A stretch of DNA of 64,000 bases from Mesorhizobium kowhaii (GTDB taxonomy: Bacteria > Pseudomonadota > Alphaproteobacteria > Rhizobiales > Rhizobiaceae), in the NCBI RefSeq assembly GCF_003253745.1, contig NZ_MZXV01000017.1, forward strand, positions 1 through 64,000, in the 5' to 3' direction. A model generated the notes under the pieces. That model was not told the DNA's origin. It saw only the letters and a program-made list of their open reading frames with translations, and did not search any database. The translations under genes were made by a program, and so were the position numbers. Below are positions 7,584 to 17,092 of this stretch, one piece after another (position 1 is the stretch's first letter; each line of letters begins with the position of its first letter).

Positions 7584-9064
7584 GCTGCCTCCTGCTGCGC
7601 CAGTGTCGCGATTTGTTCTGCATCAAGCGGGTGGTCATCAAGAATCTGCGCAATCCTTCCTGCTCGGAAGACGTACACACGATCGCAGACTGCGGCCACT
7701 TCGTCGTGGTCGGACGATGCCACAATGAAACTTATGCCTTTGCGCGCGTGATCCCGCATGAGATCGTAAAGTGCGTATCGTGTTGGCATGTCGACGCCAG
7801 CGGTCGGATCGTCGAGGACGACAAGCTTGGGGGAACTTTCCAAGCCACGTGCAAACACCACTTTTTGAGCGTTCCCGCCGGACAACTCGCCGATAGCCTT
7901 GTGAGGCGACCGAGGCCTTACATCATAGTCGCGGACCGCCTGCTCGGCGCGCTTGCGTTCCTCGGTGCGGTTTCTAAGCCAGGATGAAAGCGACGTTCGC
8001 GTGGGGTGTAAAAACAGGTTCTCCTGAACTGTCATAGTGCGAACGATCGCCGTATCGCGGTCCCCGGTAATAAATGACACGCCCTTTCTGAGGGCGTCAT
8101 CCACGTTGCGTGGCTTGTAGGTCTTTCCGTCGAGGGAAACGTCCCCGGTGAAGGGTGTAATGCCTGACAGCGCTCGCCCCAAAACATCCTGACCAGCGCC
8201 CCGAAGACCCACGCAACCCACGATTTCGCCTCGGCGAACCTCAATCGCGATATCACTGAGATTGCTTGCCGAAAGGTGCCGACACGTCAGCACAATGTCT
8301 TCATCGCTGTCGGATTTTCCCGGCTGGCGCACATGCCTTTGGACGGCTTCGGCGCCGATCATATGTTCGATCAGGTTGGTTTCGGTCAGACCTGCGACAG
8401 GACCATGAAAGCTTCGCCTGCCGTCTCGAACAACCGTGACCTCGTCTGCAATTGTGAGCACCTCACGCAGCCGATGGCTGACATAAATCATTCCCATGCC
8501 AGCAGATTTCAACCGCTTGAGGACGGCGAACAGCTTTTCCACGTCGTTGCCCGGAAGCGTTGCCGTAGGCTCGTCGAGCACGAGGATGCGGGCATCGAGT
8601 CTGAGGGCTCTCGCTATGGCAACAAGAGCACGGTCGGCTACAGCGAGTTCCGTTACCGGCGTTGCGGGGTCGAAGTCGGCTCCCACCATCGCCAGGCTTT
8701 CGCGAGCGGTCTTGTAGACCGCCTTCCAGTCAATCAAGCCGGCCATCCTGGGATATTCGTGACCCAGGATGATATTTTCAGCTGCGCTCAGTTCAGGCAC
8801 GAGTCCAAGATCTTGATGAATGAAGACGATTGCCGGGTGATCACGACTGGATTTGACAATTTCGATCGTCCCCTCGTCCGGCTTGTTGATGCCGGCCAGG
8901 ACTTTGATGAAAGTCGACTTCCCTGCGCCATTCTCGCCGATCAGAGCGTGAATTTGGCCAGGCTTCACAGTCAGGTCAAATTCCTTTAGCGCAACGGTCG
9001 CACCGAATGTCTTGGTAACATTCCGAGCTACAAGTAACGGCCTCTCTTCAATCGTCCTGCTCAT
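7580..9064 (-). CDS. ribose-type ABC transporter ATP-binding protein (two ATPase domains)
   Basis: 494 residues with two nucleotide-binding domains, as in RbsA/XylG. Domain 1 has a full Walker A (GENGAGKST near residue 41) and Walker B (ILVLDEPTATL). Domain 2 has a degenerate Walker A (VGLRGAGQD), the normal state for this family, and an intact signature LSGGNAQKV with VVLDDPTAGVD. Ribosome site GAGGACGGG before the ATG; 15 bases follow the binding-protein gene. It energises import with the permease encoded next. Confidence 0.94.
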   Translation of the reverse strand: MSRTIEERPLLVARNVTKTFGATVALKEFDLTVKPGQIHALIGENGAGKSTFIKVLAGINKPDEGTIEIVKSSRDHPAIVFIHQDLGLVPELSAAENIILGHEYPRMAGLIDWKAVYKTARESLAMVGADFDPATPVTELAVADRALVAIARALRLDARILVLDEPTATLPGNDVEKLFAVLKRLKSAGMGMIYVSHRLREVLTIADEVTVVRDGRRSFHGPVAGLTETNLIEHMIGAEAVQRHVRQPGKSDSDEDIVLTCRHLSASNLSDIAIEVRRGEIVGCVGLRGAGQDVLGRALSGITPFTGDVSLDGKTYKPRNVDDALRKGVSFITGDRDTAIVRTMTVQENLFLHPTRTSLSSWLRNRTEERKRAEQAVRDYDVRPRSPHKAIGELSGGNAQKVVFARGLESSPKLVVLDDPTAGVDMPTRYALYDLMRDHARKGISFIVASSDHDEVAAVCDRVYVFRAGRIAQILDDHPLDAEQIATLAQQEAA

Positions 9065-9079
9065 TGTCCCGTCCTCGCT

Positions 9080-10174
9080 TTACTTGGCAATTCCCCATAG
9101 TTTGCGATATTCGGCTTTGTAATCGAATGTCGAGACATCTTCCGCCATGCCCGAGCCGGTGCATGTTTGCTTGGTCATAAGGAAGGCTGGCACGGCCTGC
9201 GGAGCCGCCTTTTCGCCGTTGAACGCGCGGTTGAGCTGATCGACCGCTCCCCAACCGGTCCAAGCAAGCATCGTCACGGCGATGGCATTCACTTTCCCTT
9301 GTTGGCAGAGCTGCATCTGCTGTTTGTTTCCATCATAGCCGACAACTTTGACTTCACTCCTGCCCGCAGCGCGAAGTGCCGGCACCACAAGACCATCAAC
9401 CGTCCCGAAGGGAGCGACGATGTAGGTTGCGTCCTTTCCAAAGCGGGCAAGCAGGCTCTGGACCTGCTGCTGCATCACAGATGGATTCGTCGCCTGCTGG
9501 ATCGTCAGGCCGACCTCGTCCAAGACCTTGCAGCCTCCACATGTCGCGAGCACCTTGGAAACATTGTCCTGACGCTCCTTGACTCCGGGAAACTCATCAT
9601 CCCGAAGGATGATCACGCCGGCTTTGCCATCGCTATCGGCAATGATCCACTTTCCGAGCATGACGCCCTGATCGGTCCATTGATGCTCGACGCTTCCGAA
9701 GATAAGCGGATCCTTGGAGATAATGTCTGCGGCGTTGATGACCGGAATCTTGTGCTGCGTGGCGTAGCGCAAACCATCCTGAATGAGGGCCGAAGGAAGA
9801 GAAATGTCGATAATCCCATCGGCCTTTGCGTTGGTGGCGGAGCGAAGAGCGGCATTGTAAAGGCTTGGATCGCCCTTGCCGTCGACGATCGTTGGCGTCC
9901 AGCCGAGTTCCAATGCAGCTTCGTAGGCAGACTGTGCGTCGACGCTGCAGTTTGACGCCTGAGCACACGAAATGATCGTTACGGATTTTCCCTTGGCTAC
10001 GGTCGGGGATGTTTTGGGACCCGGCCAAGCGCCAGGCATCGCCGAGACTTTCTCCACGTAGGCCTTGGCTTCTGAGATGACCGACGGCTCGGTCCCCGCG
10101 GCCATCACCGCAGAACCCAAAGCGGCTATCATTGGCACAGCAATAGCTGCGGAAGCGATGAATCCTCTTTTCAT
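9080..10174 (-). CDS. periplasmic sugar-type substrate-binding protein
   Basis: 364 residues. Residues 1-27 form a signal peptide (MKRGF, hydrophobic core, cleavage after VMAA). The mature part is a peripla_BP_4-type binding protein: VTIISCAQ, then GWTPTIVDGKGDPSLYNAAL, and the hinge segments IPVINAADI and VVGYDGNKQQ. Two cysteine pairs (CAQASNC and CGGC) could be disulphide bonded in the periplasm. An in-frame ATG at 10210 is rejected because AGGGG precedes the ATG at 10174 and the signal peptide starts there. First gene of the importer operon, downstream of a large inverted repeat at 10260-10331. Confidence 0.92.
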   Translation of the reverse strand: MKRGFIASAAIAVPMIAALGSAVMAAGTEPSVISEAKAYVEKVSAMPGAWPGPKTSPTVAKGKSVTIISCAQASNCSVDAQSAYEAALELGWTPTIVDGKGDPSLYNAALRSATNAKADGIIDISLPSALIQDGLRYATQHKIPVINAADIISKDPLIFGSVEHQWTDQGVMLGKWIIADSDGKAGVIILRDDEFPGVKERQDNVSKVLATCGGCKVLDEVGLTIQQATNPSVMQQQVQSLLARFGKDATYIVAPFGTVDGLVVPALRAAGRSEVKVVGYDGNKQQMQLCQQGKVNAIAVTMLAWTGWGAVDQLNRAFNGEKAAPQAVPAFLMTKQTCTGSGMAEDVSTFDYKAEYRKLWGIAK

Positions 10175-10259
10175 TTCGTTACCCCTGAGTTTTGAGCGTT
10201 CAACTGCCATAGGCTAGCGTGAACGAAGATGCCCGATCGGTCAACATATTTTTGCCAAT

Positions 10260-10331
10260 CTCGGTCATTTCGGGAAAAGTTATGACTGGATCGTCAGAAT
10301 CAGCCAATTTTTTCAATGCCGAATGACCGAG
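10260..10331. promoter_or_regulatory. inverted repeat upstream of the importer operon
   Basis: Arms CTCGGTCATTTCGG (10260-10273) and CCGAATGACCGAG (10319-10331) are complementary apart from one extra T. A further CGGTCA half-site lies at about 10238. The structure ends 86 bases before the binding-protein start, which suits an operator for the importer operon or a leader hairpin. Confidence 0.45.
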
Positions 10332-10404
10332 TGTGATACCTTCGTCCGTTGGCGACGGGATGCGAAGGGGCTCGTATCGTGGAACGCGACGAATGCGTTC
10401 CGGC

Positions 10405-12681
10405 TTACGGTGAGTTCGCTGGCTGGAACTGCGTCAAGACTGAAGACGCTGCGATGTCATCCCAATCATAAAGCATCGGGATCGCCTTTCCTTCTGCCCA
10501 CAACTGGTTTTGATCACCACGGTGCCGGCTGAGAGGCACGCCGGAGGCCCCCTGGAAGACGATCCAACTGCAGTTCTTCCAGGCTCCAACATCAAAATTT
10601 GTACGAGCAAGCGCTGAGTATTTGGTGCTGAAATCCTCACCGGCGCTGAAGCCTGTCGCGAACACGGTGTCGTTGTCACCGCCGATTGGACCGCAAGACA
10701 TGTTCAATTCGTGAGATGCCTCCGGGAAGACCGACGCAAGCGGATGCTTCAGGCTTGGCGCGTGCAGATGCGACCAAGGCTCGTCATCCGCAACCGCCTC
10801 CAACATCGCGAGCGCCTCGTCGAAGACCTGCGACCACGTTAAGCCGCCGAGCAAGTCCTCGTCTTGAGCTCGCAGCAAGGAAGGTACAGTCCACCATAGA
10901 TGCTTTACCAGGGCATCCTTACTGAGAAGGCTCGAGTATAGCGAAGCGGCTCCGTCAACGAGACCGCTGCGTTGACCGACAACCAGCGCAACGGCAACCC
11001 TGAGCCTGGCGTAAACAGTGGCGGCTTTGGAGCCTGCCGCCATATGCCCATCCCAGCCCATCAGCAATGCCAGAAGCTTGTTGGCCTTTTCAGTTTTTCC
11101 GGCGTGATTGCGCAGTTGTTCCTTGAATAGAAGTGCAGGAGCACTCAGGACGTCCATGTAGATTGGCGACATTGTATCAATCGATGGCCTGTCCATTGCG
11201 CTGAGAAGTTCTGATATTCGTCGCGCGCGATAGGGTGGGTGGCAATCTGTGCAGAAGTAATGCCCTTTGTCGTCCGCTACGACACGATTGTTGGCCGTCA
11301 CAACAAGCCCGTTAAGCGGATCGACACATTCGGGCATCTCTTCATGAGGGATCATGCCCCCCCATTCATATTCCCCGGTCCAACCGGGGACAGGCAACCA
11401 GCCGTTCTCCCTTGGTCGAATTGGGACTTTGGCACGAACCCGATGGCCAATGTGCCCATCCACGTCCGCAGCGACCAGATTGTGGTCGATGATGCCCCAG
11501 CCTTCTATCGCTTGATAAAGCTCACGGACGCTTTGGGACTTAAGCATCCGTGGCAAACAGTCAAAAGACGTGTCGGTCTCGGCAAACTGGACTGTTTGGA
11601 TTGCAAGTGCCGAACCATCGCCGGGATTTCCCGCGATGACAGGGCCGTGGCGCGTCACCACGATATCGACCGAAACGTCGCCCGCATTTCGAACTCTGAT
11701 TGTTTCTTGCCACCGTGCTGTCGGTTCCCACTGGCCCTTAAATAGAGCAGCGGCTCCATCGTCACGGAAGCGCTCAACGAAGAGATCATGGATATCCATG
11801 AATGCGTGGGTAACGCACCACGCAACGTTTTCGTTGTGCGCCACATGCGGAAATCCTGGAACTCCCGGGACTGTCAATCCAACCGCATCAAACGTACCGC
11901 AAGCGACATGCGCCTGGGCGTACATCGACGGAACCTCGAGTTCACGATGCGGATCCCCCATAAGGATGGGCCGGCCGGTAGACGACAGATTGCCGGAAAT
12001 GACCCAGTTGTTACTGCCGCCACCGGTAAGGTCGGCTGCTTGCGACGCAAGCAATGCTTCGATCGCCGGCCTCAGTTTCGACAGCGTTGGCCCGACTGCT
12101 CGACCGTATTCCGCGCCAGGAGGAATGCATAACAAGTCGATCCCTCCGTCGTCATAACGGAGCTTTCCGATATTCTCAGGCCCAACGGCAGGCAATGCCA
12201 TTGCTCTAAACAGCTTCAACCAGAATGATCCCATCAAGAATCCGATTTGCCGCATTGCTGCTATCGAATTCCACGGCTGCCACGCCTCAGGTGCCTCGCC
12301 AAGCAGAGAGTATTCTCTGGGAAATTCCCCCCTGTCGATGAATGCGTTGACACCAGCTGCATAGGCATCGAGCATCGAGCGCGCCTCATCGGTTAATGCG
12401 GCGTAGTCGCGCTCAGCTGCGCGCCGCCCACCCAGGCGCCGGGCAAGTTTGTCTGCCTCGATGCCCGCTGCACCACCCCATTCTGACCAGCGGCCGACAG
12501 CTCGCCGTCTCAGCATGTCCATCTGCCAAAGCCGATCTTGTGCGTGGGCGTACCCAAGCAGAAGAAAGGCATCCCACTCGGTGTCGGCCTTGATATGGGG
12601 TATGCCCCATTTGTCGCGCCACAGCGCTCCGTTGGCCTTGAGGTTGGAAATAGAGTGTTTCTGGTCGGAGGAAGTATGCAT
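10405..12681 (-). CDS. penicillin acylase-family amidohydrolase
   Basis: 758 residues, Ntn-hydrolase of the penicillin/AHL acylase family. These are made as a precursor that cuts itself before a Ser, which becomes the catalytic N-terminus of the beta chain: here GGG-SNNW with Ser223. Other family features are WGIPHIKA near residue 25 and the GYAHAQDRLWQMD motif near 43. I see no signal peptide, unlike secreted AHL and penicillin acylases, so it may be cytoplasmic. Start at 12681, where GGAAAG precedes the ATG; the frame extends to 12729 without a better site. It precedes the ABC importer operon on the same strand, so it may deacylate an imported amide. Confidence 0.9.
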   Translation of the reverse strand: MHTSSDQKHSISNLKANGALWRDKWGIPHIKADTEWDAFLLLGYAHAQDRLWQMDMLRRRAVGRWSEWGGAAGIEADKLARRLGGRRAAERDYAALTDEARSMLDAYAAGVNAFIDRGEFPREYSLLGEAPEAWQPWNSIAAMRQIGFLMGSFWLKLFRAMALPAVGPENIGKLRYDDGGIDLLCIPPGAEYGRAVGPTLSKLRPAIEALLASQAADLTGGGSNNWVISGNLSSTGRPILMGDPHRELEVPSMYAQAHVACGTFDAVGLTVPGVPGFPHVAHNENVAWCVTHAFMDIHDLFVERFRDDGAAALFKGQWEPTARWQETIRVRNAGDVSVDIVVTRHGPVIAGNPGDGSALAIQTVQFAETDTSFDCLPRMLKSQSVRELYQAIEGWGIIDHNLVAADVDGHIGHRVRAKVPIRPRENGWLPVPGWTGEYEWGGMIPHEEMPECVDPLNGLVVTANNRVVADDKGHYFCTDCHPPYRARRISELLSAMDRPSIDTMSPIYMDVLSAPALLFKEQLRNHAGKTEKANKLLALLMGWDGHMAAGSKAATVYARLRVAVALVVGQRSGLVDGAASLYSSLLSKDALVKHLWWTVPSLLRAQDEDLLGGLTWSQVFDEALAMLEAVADDEPWSHLHAPSLKHPLASVFPEASHELNMSCGPIGGDNDTVFATGFSAGEDFSTKYSALARTNFDVGAWKNCSWIVFQGASGVPLSRHRGDQNQLWAEGKAIPMLYDWDDIAASSVLTQFQPANSP

Positions 12682-13013
12682 TTCTTTCCGGTCCTCGCTG
12701 ACAGCCTGCGAAGGCAAGCCGAGCGTCATTCAAAACCCAGCCCAGCCACTGCAGTGGAGGTGCCTCCATAGGCAGCGCCGCGCAGCCTTGGGAGGCCCTG
12801 CGCGCATGCGAGGAGACCTCTGCTTGCCCAGCTTCCACACATCTCCAAGGAATAGGCCCCCTGTCAGATTATGCCTTCCAGCTAGACGCGTTTGGTGACC
12901 GCGCCGATCGGACCTCGACTCCGCATGTTTCCGCTCGGAGAGCCCCCGCGATAAATCCTGCTTAAAACGGAACTGGCCCCGGGAAGCAAAGCCGGGGCCA
13001 GCGAACTTTACTC
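12682..13013. other. intergenic with terminator, no gene seen
   Basis: About 330 bases between the APC permease stop and the acylase start. Apart from the hairpin at 12973-13001 I see no gene or repeat. The acylase promoter should lie here. Confidence 0.5.
12973..13001 (-). terminator. terminator of the APC permease gene
   Basis: Perfect 10-base arms CTGGCCCCGG / CCGGGGCCAG around a 9-base loop, 12 bases past the permease stop. On the minus strand a short T-rich run (TTCCGTTTT) follows. Confidence 0.75.
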
Positions 13014-14606
13014 TCAGACGCTTTGGCCGACGGCCTTTTCAGCACTGGCGATTTCACTGGCGCGTTTGGCGATATCGGCGCCGACCGGCGGGCCCTTGAA
13101 GCGGCGGCGTTCAATGCCAAACCACAATGCCAGCATCAACACGATTGCACCGATCGCGTAGTTGATCAGGATATCGAAGGGCGGTTGAATGCCGGCATAC
13201 ATCAGCACAAGAACACCCAATAGTGAGATGCAGGCCAGTGGCTTCGACCAGAAGCCAAGGCGGAATGGCCCGAATTCTGTCCACGTCTTGCCCTCGGCAA
13301 ACAGACCAGCAGCGATCGGCATGGCATAGGACACATAGAGGAACAGTGCGCAGCCGGCAGCCAGCGCAGCAAAGGCCGGAGAGTAGAGGGTTGCGGCGAC
13401 CGACAGGACAGCTCCAAGCCAGATGGCAGCAACCGGCGTGCGCCATGTTGGGCTTACGCTTTTCCAGAGGCTCGAACCGGGCAGGCCGCCGTCACGCGCG
13501 AAGGCGTAGATCATGCGCGACGTCGAGGTCAGACCCGCCAGCGCGCAGACAAAGTTGGCGGCGACGATGCCAATTGCCAGAACATCCTTCAGCACGACTG
13601 GCGCCGGAAGATTGTTGAAGAGATTGAACCAGGCGCTCCCACCGTCCTTGGCCGTCGCGGCCAGATCCGGGCTGGCCATCACGAAGGATGCCGCCATGGC
13701 TAGGCCAAACACCAGCGACCAGAACACGGAGTGCAGCATACCGCGTGGAACGGCCACGCGCGCATTCTGCGTCTCCTCGGCAGTATGGGCCGACGCATCG
13801 AACCCGGTGATGGTGTAAAGCGGGTAGAGAAGGCCTACCAGGAAGGCGATGATCGCCGGCCGAGCCGCTGGCACATAGCCGCCACCAAGATCACCCGTCG
13901 TGTTGACGAAGGTAAAAAGGCGCGAGACATCCCAGGTCGCCCCCCATATCAGGAACGTGCCGGTGAGTACGATCGCGATCACAAAGATCATATAGCCCGA
14001 GAAATCCGTGAGCATCGTGGTCAGCTTGATGCCGAAATGATTGATCAGAGCCTGCGAGACCGTGATCAGCGACACAGCCACGATCTGCGCCCAAATCGCA
14101 TGCGAATTGATGGCATTGGCCTGATCGACGGACATGCCGGCCGGCAGCGGATCGAGTGACTGTACGGTGAGGCTGGTCACATCAACATGAAAAACGCCTC
14201 CCATGACGAGATCGCGGAAGAGCAGCCAGACGCCGACATTGACTGAGGCAACCACGAAAATCAGGCCGAGAAGGTTGATCCACGCCGTAGCCCATCCCCA
14301 GCCGCGACCGCCGAGGGTCGAGGACCAGTGATAAAGACCGCCGGCGGTCGGATAGGCTGAGCCTATCTGGCCGAGGCAGGCGGCGACCACGAGGGCGAAC
14401 AGGCCGCCCACCAACCAGCCAACAAAGGCTTCGAAACCGAGCCCGGTGCCGAGCGCCAAAGGGAAGGAGGTGATGCCGCCAGCCAGAATGCAGATGATCG
14501 AAAAGGAAATGGCAAAGTTAGAGAATCCGCCCATTCGACGCGCCAATTCCTGCGCGTAGCCCATTGAATGAAGGACCTTTACGTCCTCGTCAGTTGCAGT
14601 GCTCAT
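13014..14606 (-). CDS. APC-superfamily amino acid/amine permease
   Basis: 530 residues with about 12 membrane helices. It resembles the GABA/choline-type permeases of the APC superfamily: GGFSNFAISFSIICI in helix 1, AYPTAGGLYHWSS in helix 3, GFDASAHTAEET in helix 6, and SRMIYAFARDGG. These transporters import amino acids, GABA or polyamines. A good ribosome site (GGAG) precedes the ATG. It has its own terminator and a structured upstream region with an inverted repeat and a tandem 14-base repeat. It may share control with the downstream acylase and ABC genes, but is probably transcribed separately. Confidence 0.9.
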   Translation of the reverse strand: MSTATDEDVKVLHSMGYAQELARRMGGFSNFAISFSIICILAGGITSFPLALGTGLGFEAFVGWLVGGLFALVVAACLGQIGSAYPTAGGLYHWSSTLGGRGWGWATAWINLLGLIFVVASVNVGVWLLFRDLVMGGVFHVDVTSLTVQSLDPLPAGMSVDQANAINSHAIWAQIVAVSLITVSQALINHFGIKLTTMLTDFSGYMIFVIAIVLTGTFLIWGATWDVSRLFTFVNTTGDLGGGYVPAARPAIIAFLVGLLYPLYTITGFDASAHTAEETQNARVAVPRGMLHSVFWSLVFGLAMAASFVMASPDLAATAKDGGSAWFNLFNNLPAPVVLKDVLAIGIVAANFVCALAGLTSTSRMIYAFARDGGLPGSSLWKSVSPTWRTPVAAIWLGAVLSVAATLYSPAFAALAAGCALFLYVSYAMPIAAGLFAEGKTWTEFGPFRLGFWSKPLACISLLGVLVLMYAGIQPPFDILINYAIGAIVLMLALWFGIERRRFKGPPVGADIAKRASEIASAEKAVGQSV

Positions 14607-15518
14607 CCCAAAGTCTCCCAGCTGTTGGCGCGCTCACTCAAGAGCGATATATTTGTGTATAGGTGGGTCGACAGAATTATCCTTTGAATACAGAGATTTT
14701 GTACCATCAACCTCGTGTTTCTTCGGTATGCTTTGTAAAATCTACTTTGTAAAATCTACTGTCATAGCTCGAAACATACCGAAACCTAGGGGCAGCCTTT
14801 TTAGGCCCGGCCGAGACCGCCGCTCCCTCGTTTCGCTTTCGAGCGCCGGCCCTCCCCTCGTTTGGCTCGAGTCGTTGGACTGGCGCCTATATCCTGTCAG
14901 AGGAATGCCCGAATAGTCAATGCAAAACGTCATAATTTTGACGATATGACTGTTCGGTCACATCATTTTCCACAATTATCGCCATCAGACCTCCGAGTCA
15001 CGAGCTGCGGCGTACCAACTGGCGGCAGGCCGAGCGTGCGCCCGGTCCTTCAAACTTTCGCCTCGTTTTTCTGGGCATGCGCGCACCGACGGAACTGATG
15101 CTTGTGTTGGCTCAGCGGTTGGCTTCAATTTGACGGAGTTGCCAGGCAGGCGCTCCCGGCAAACAGCCGCTTGGGAAGCGCTGCGGGCCATATCAACATA
15201 CGCGGCGACCATACAGGCAGGAGGCTTACTGCAGCAACGTCGAGAGGCGTTGTTGGGGGGCGCTGCGAGGTTCAGCCATCTGGATGCGCGTTTCGCTGCC
15301 AACCTGGAATCGGCCGCGATCGCGCCGATGCCGACAACCACCAACAGCTCAACGGCTGCGGCAACGCAGCTATGTCGGCATGACGAGAGGATGTCGTCGC
15401 CCGCCGCCGCGCCGGGGCCGGTGGTGTGGACCGAGACGATCGTTCCATACGGCCCCTGCGCTGGCTGGAGGTGTTATATGTGTGCCGGTTAGGAATTACA
15501 TTTATGCGAGAAAGGCTC
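14607..15518. other. 900-base region without a recognised gene
   Basis: The first 180 bases are the APC promoter region with the repeats at 14722-14783. From 14985 to 15490 there are overlapping open frames on both strands, none with a ribosome site or family resemblance. It could be a decayed gene, but I cannot name one. Confidence 0.4.
14722..14783. repeat. tandem 14-base repeat inside an inverted repeat
   Basis: CTTTGTAAAATCTA occurs twice in direct tandem at 14731-14758. The pair is flanked by inverted arms TTCGGTATG (14722-14730) and CATACCGAA (14775-14783). It lies 115-180 bases before the APC permease start and is probably regulatory. Confidence 0.6.
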
Positions 15519-15965
15519 TCACCAGGTGAGCGGAATACTGAACTTGCCGAGGCGCGCCACCTCGGAGGCGATGTCAGCGATCGTGACTTTTGCCAGTTCG
15601 CCTTCCAGCGCCTTGCGTGCGCGCATCAAAGTTGGCTGAAGCGCTTCCAGGATGTTGCCACCCACTGCACATTTCTCACAAGGCGGCGTCCTGTGCAGAG
15701 AAAACAACTCTGTGTCCTCCATGGCCTCATAGACGTCGAACAGCCTTATCTTTTTCGCTGGCTTCGCCAGCAACGCACCACCGCCGGCGCCGAGCTGTGA
15801 ACGGGTCAAACCCGCATCATTAAGGCGCGATAGCAAACCTCGGATTACGACCGGACTGGTGTTGACAGAATAGGCCAGGTCTTCAGACCGCATCGGATTG
15901 CCATCGCCAACTGCGAGGGCAGCGAGGGTGTGAACCGCGACGACAAAGCGTGTGCTCGTTGGCAT
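15519..15965 (-). CDS. Rrf2-family transcriptional regulator
   Basis: 148 residues, Rrf2 winged HTH (STRFVVAVHTLAALAV, RSEDLAYSVNTSPVVIRGLLSRL, wing LGAGGGALLAK). A Cys pair, PPCEKCAVGGNI, in the region where Fe-S Rrf2 proteins hold their cluster suggests redox sensing, but only two cysteines are present there. The ATG at 15965 has AGGA 9 bases ahead and gives the usual short N-terminus; an ATG at 15974 is possible. It follows the LysR gene by under 40 bases. A TGTCA-N-TGCCA palindrome lies just upstream, suggesting autoregulation. Confidence 0.88.
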   Translation of the reverse strand: MPTSTRFVVAVHTLAALAVGDGNPMRSEDLAYSVNTSPVVIRGLLSRLNDAGLTRSQLGAGGGALLAKPAKKIRLFDVYEAMEDTELFSLHRTPPCEKCAVGGNILEALQPTLMRARKALEGELAKVTIADIASEVARLGKFSIPLTW

Positions 15966-15982
15966 AGTTGTCATCCTGAATG

Positions 15983-16004
15983 TGTGTCAGTGCCATTATT
16001 ACAT
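15983..16004 (-). promoter_or_regulatory. TGTCA-N-TGACA-type site before the Rrf2 gene
   Basis: Read on the minus strand this is ATGTAATAATGGCACTGACA followed by CA: the imperfect palindrome TGGCA-C-TGACA with an AT-rich left flank. 19 of 22 bases match the site at 28146-28167, and the core matches that at 17258-17268. It overlaps the LysR stop codon. Confidence 0.5.
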
Positions 16005-16931
16005 ATTTTCATTGACGTCAACATGACCCTCATGCGCTCGTCCGGATCGCTTTAACTGCTCGATCATCCATCGGCCTGCGGGCCCAGGGGGCTCAGCTTC
16101 CCGATAAATGGCAAACATCGGCAGCGCCAGTCCCCCGGCGGGCACATCTTGGACTGAAAGCTCAACAAGTCGGCCTTCGGCAATGTCCTTTGCCACCGTG
16201 TGAACAGGCATGCCGCCCCACCCCAGGCCACCGACAATGAAGGTGTGCTTCGCGAAGAGATCTGCCAAACGCCATGTTGAGGATGACATCACTCCGAATT
16301 CGCGACCTTCCGAGAGATTGGACCGATCCGTCAGAACGAGTTGGATATGTCGTGCCAGCTCTTCTGCTGGGATCATACCCCGATACGAGGCAAGCGGGTG
16401 ATTGGCGGCGGCAACCATCATAAAGGTGACTTCCGTTACGCGCTCCCTGACTAGTCCAGCCGGGAGAAGCGGCAGGGAACCGACGATACCGAAGCTCGCC
16501 CGACCGTCTATAACCGGTTGGACTGCACCCCCCAATGCTTCGACATACAGACGCAATGGGGTGGCCGGAAACTGGATACGAAACGCTCGCGCGGCTTCGG
16601 CAATCTCCGAGATGGGAAGGAAAACGTCGACCACAGCCGTCAACTCGGCTTCGAGTCCCGCCGCCATGCCTTTCGCTCGTGCTCTCATGGCATCGACCCC
16701 GGAAATGACCGCCCGAGCGTCCGCAAGAAGGGTAACGCCGGCTTTTGTCAGCTTCGGGTATCGGTTTGCGCGATCAAACAAGCCGACACCGAGCTGAGCC
16801 TCGAGGCTCGCCACCGCCCCGCTAACGGCCGATTGGGTTCTTCTGACGCGTCGGGCGCCCGCCGAGAAGCTACCTTCATCTGCAGCGGCCACGAAGATCC
16901 GCAATTGATCAAGTGATACAGCTTCCAGCAT
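15999..16931 (-). CDS. LysR-family transcriptional regulator
   Basis: 310 residues. HTH at 1-60 (SLDQLRIFVAAADEGSFSAG, QSAVSGAVASLEAQLGVGLFDR), effector domain after residue 90. It shares unusual features with the LysR at 54620-55519: the RLYVEALG strand, WRLADL-AKH, GLGWG-MP and the ending PPGPAGRW, so the two are paralogues. Start at the ATG 16931, with GGAGG 8 bases ahead; the open frame upstream to 17027 is spurious. It points away from the SDR operon at 17349 and may regulate it. Confidence 0.9.
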   Translation of the reverse strand: MLEAVSLDQLRIFVAAADEGSFSAGARRVRRTQSAVSGAVASLEAQLGVGLFDRANRYPKLTKAGVTLLADARAVISGVDAMRARAKGMAAGLEAELTAVVDVFLPISEIAEAARAFRIQFPATPLRLYVEALGGAVQPVIDGRASFGIVGSLPLLPAGLVRERVTEVTFMMVAAANHPLASYRGMIPAEELARHIQLVLTDRSNLSEGREFGVMSSSTWRLADLFAKHTFIVGGLGWGGMPVHTVAKDIAEGRLVELSVQDVPAGGLALPMFAIYREAEPPGPAGRWMIEQLKRSGRAHEGHVDVNENM

Positions 16932-17092
16932 TTCTGTTCCTCCAATCGGTCTGTCCGATAGGTTCCATCGACATATGGCGGCTATTTCTGTTAATGCAAT
17001 CGTGCCATTTACACACCACCCCTTCAAGAGAAATTGAGGGCACTTTGTGTGCCTGCCGGCGAGCGCCGGCGGATGGGGTGAACAGATCGGTC

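Noticed and set aside
9167..9955. 262-codon plus-strand frame
   Set aside because: Antisense to the binding protein, which has a signal peptide and family motifs.
14985..15344. 119-codon minus-strand frame
   Set aside because: No ribosome site, no known motif, competing frames on both strands.
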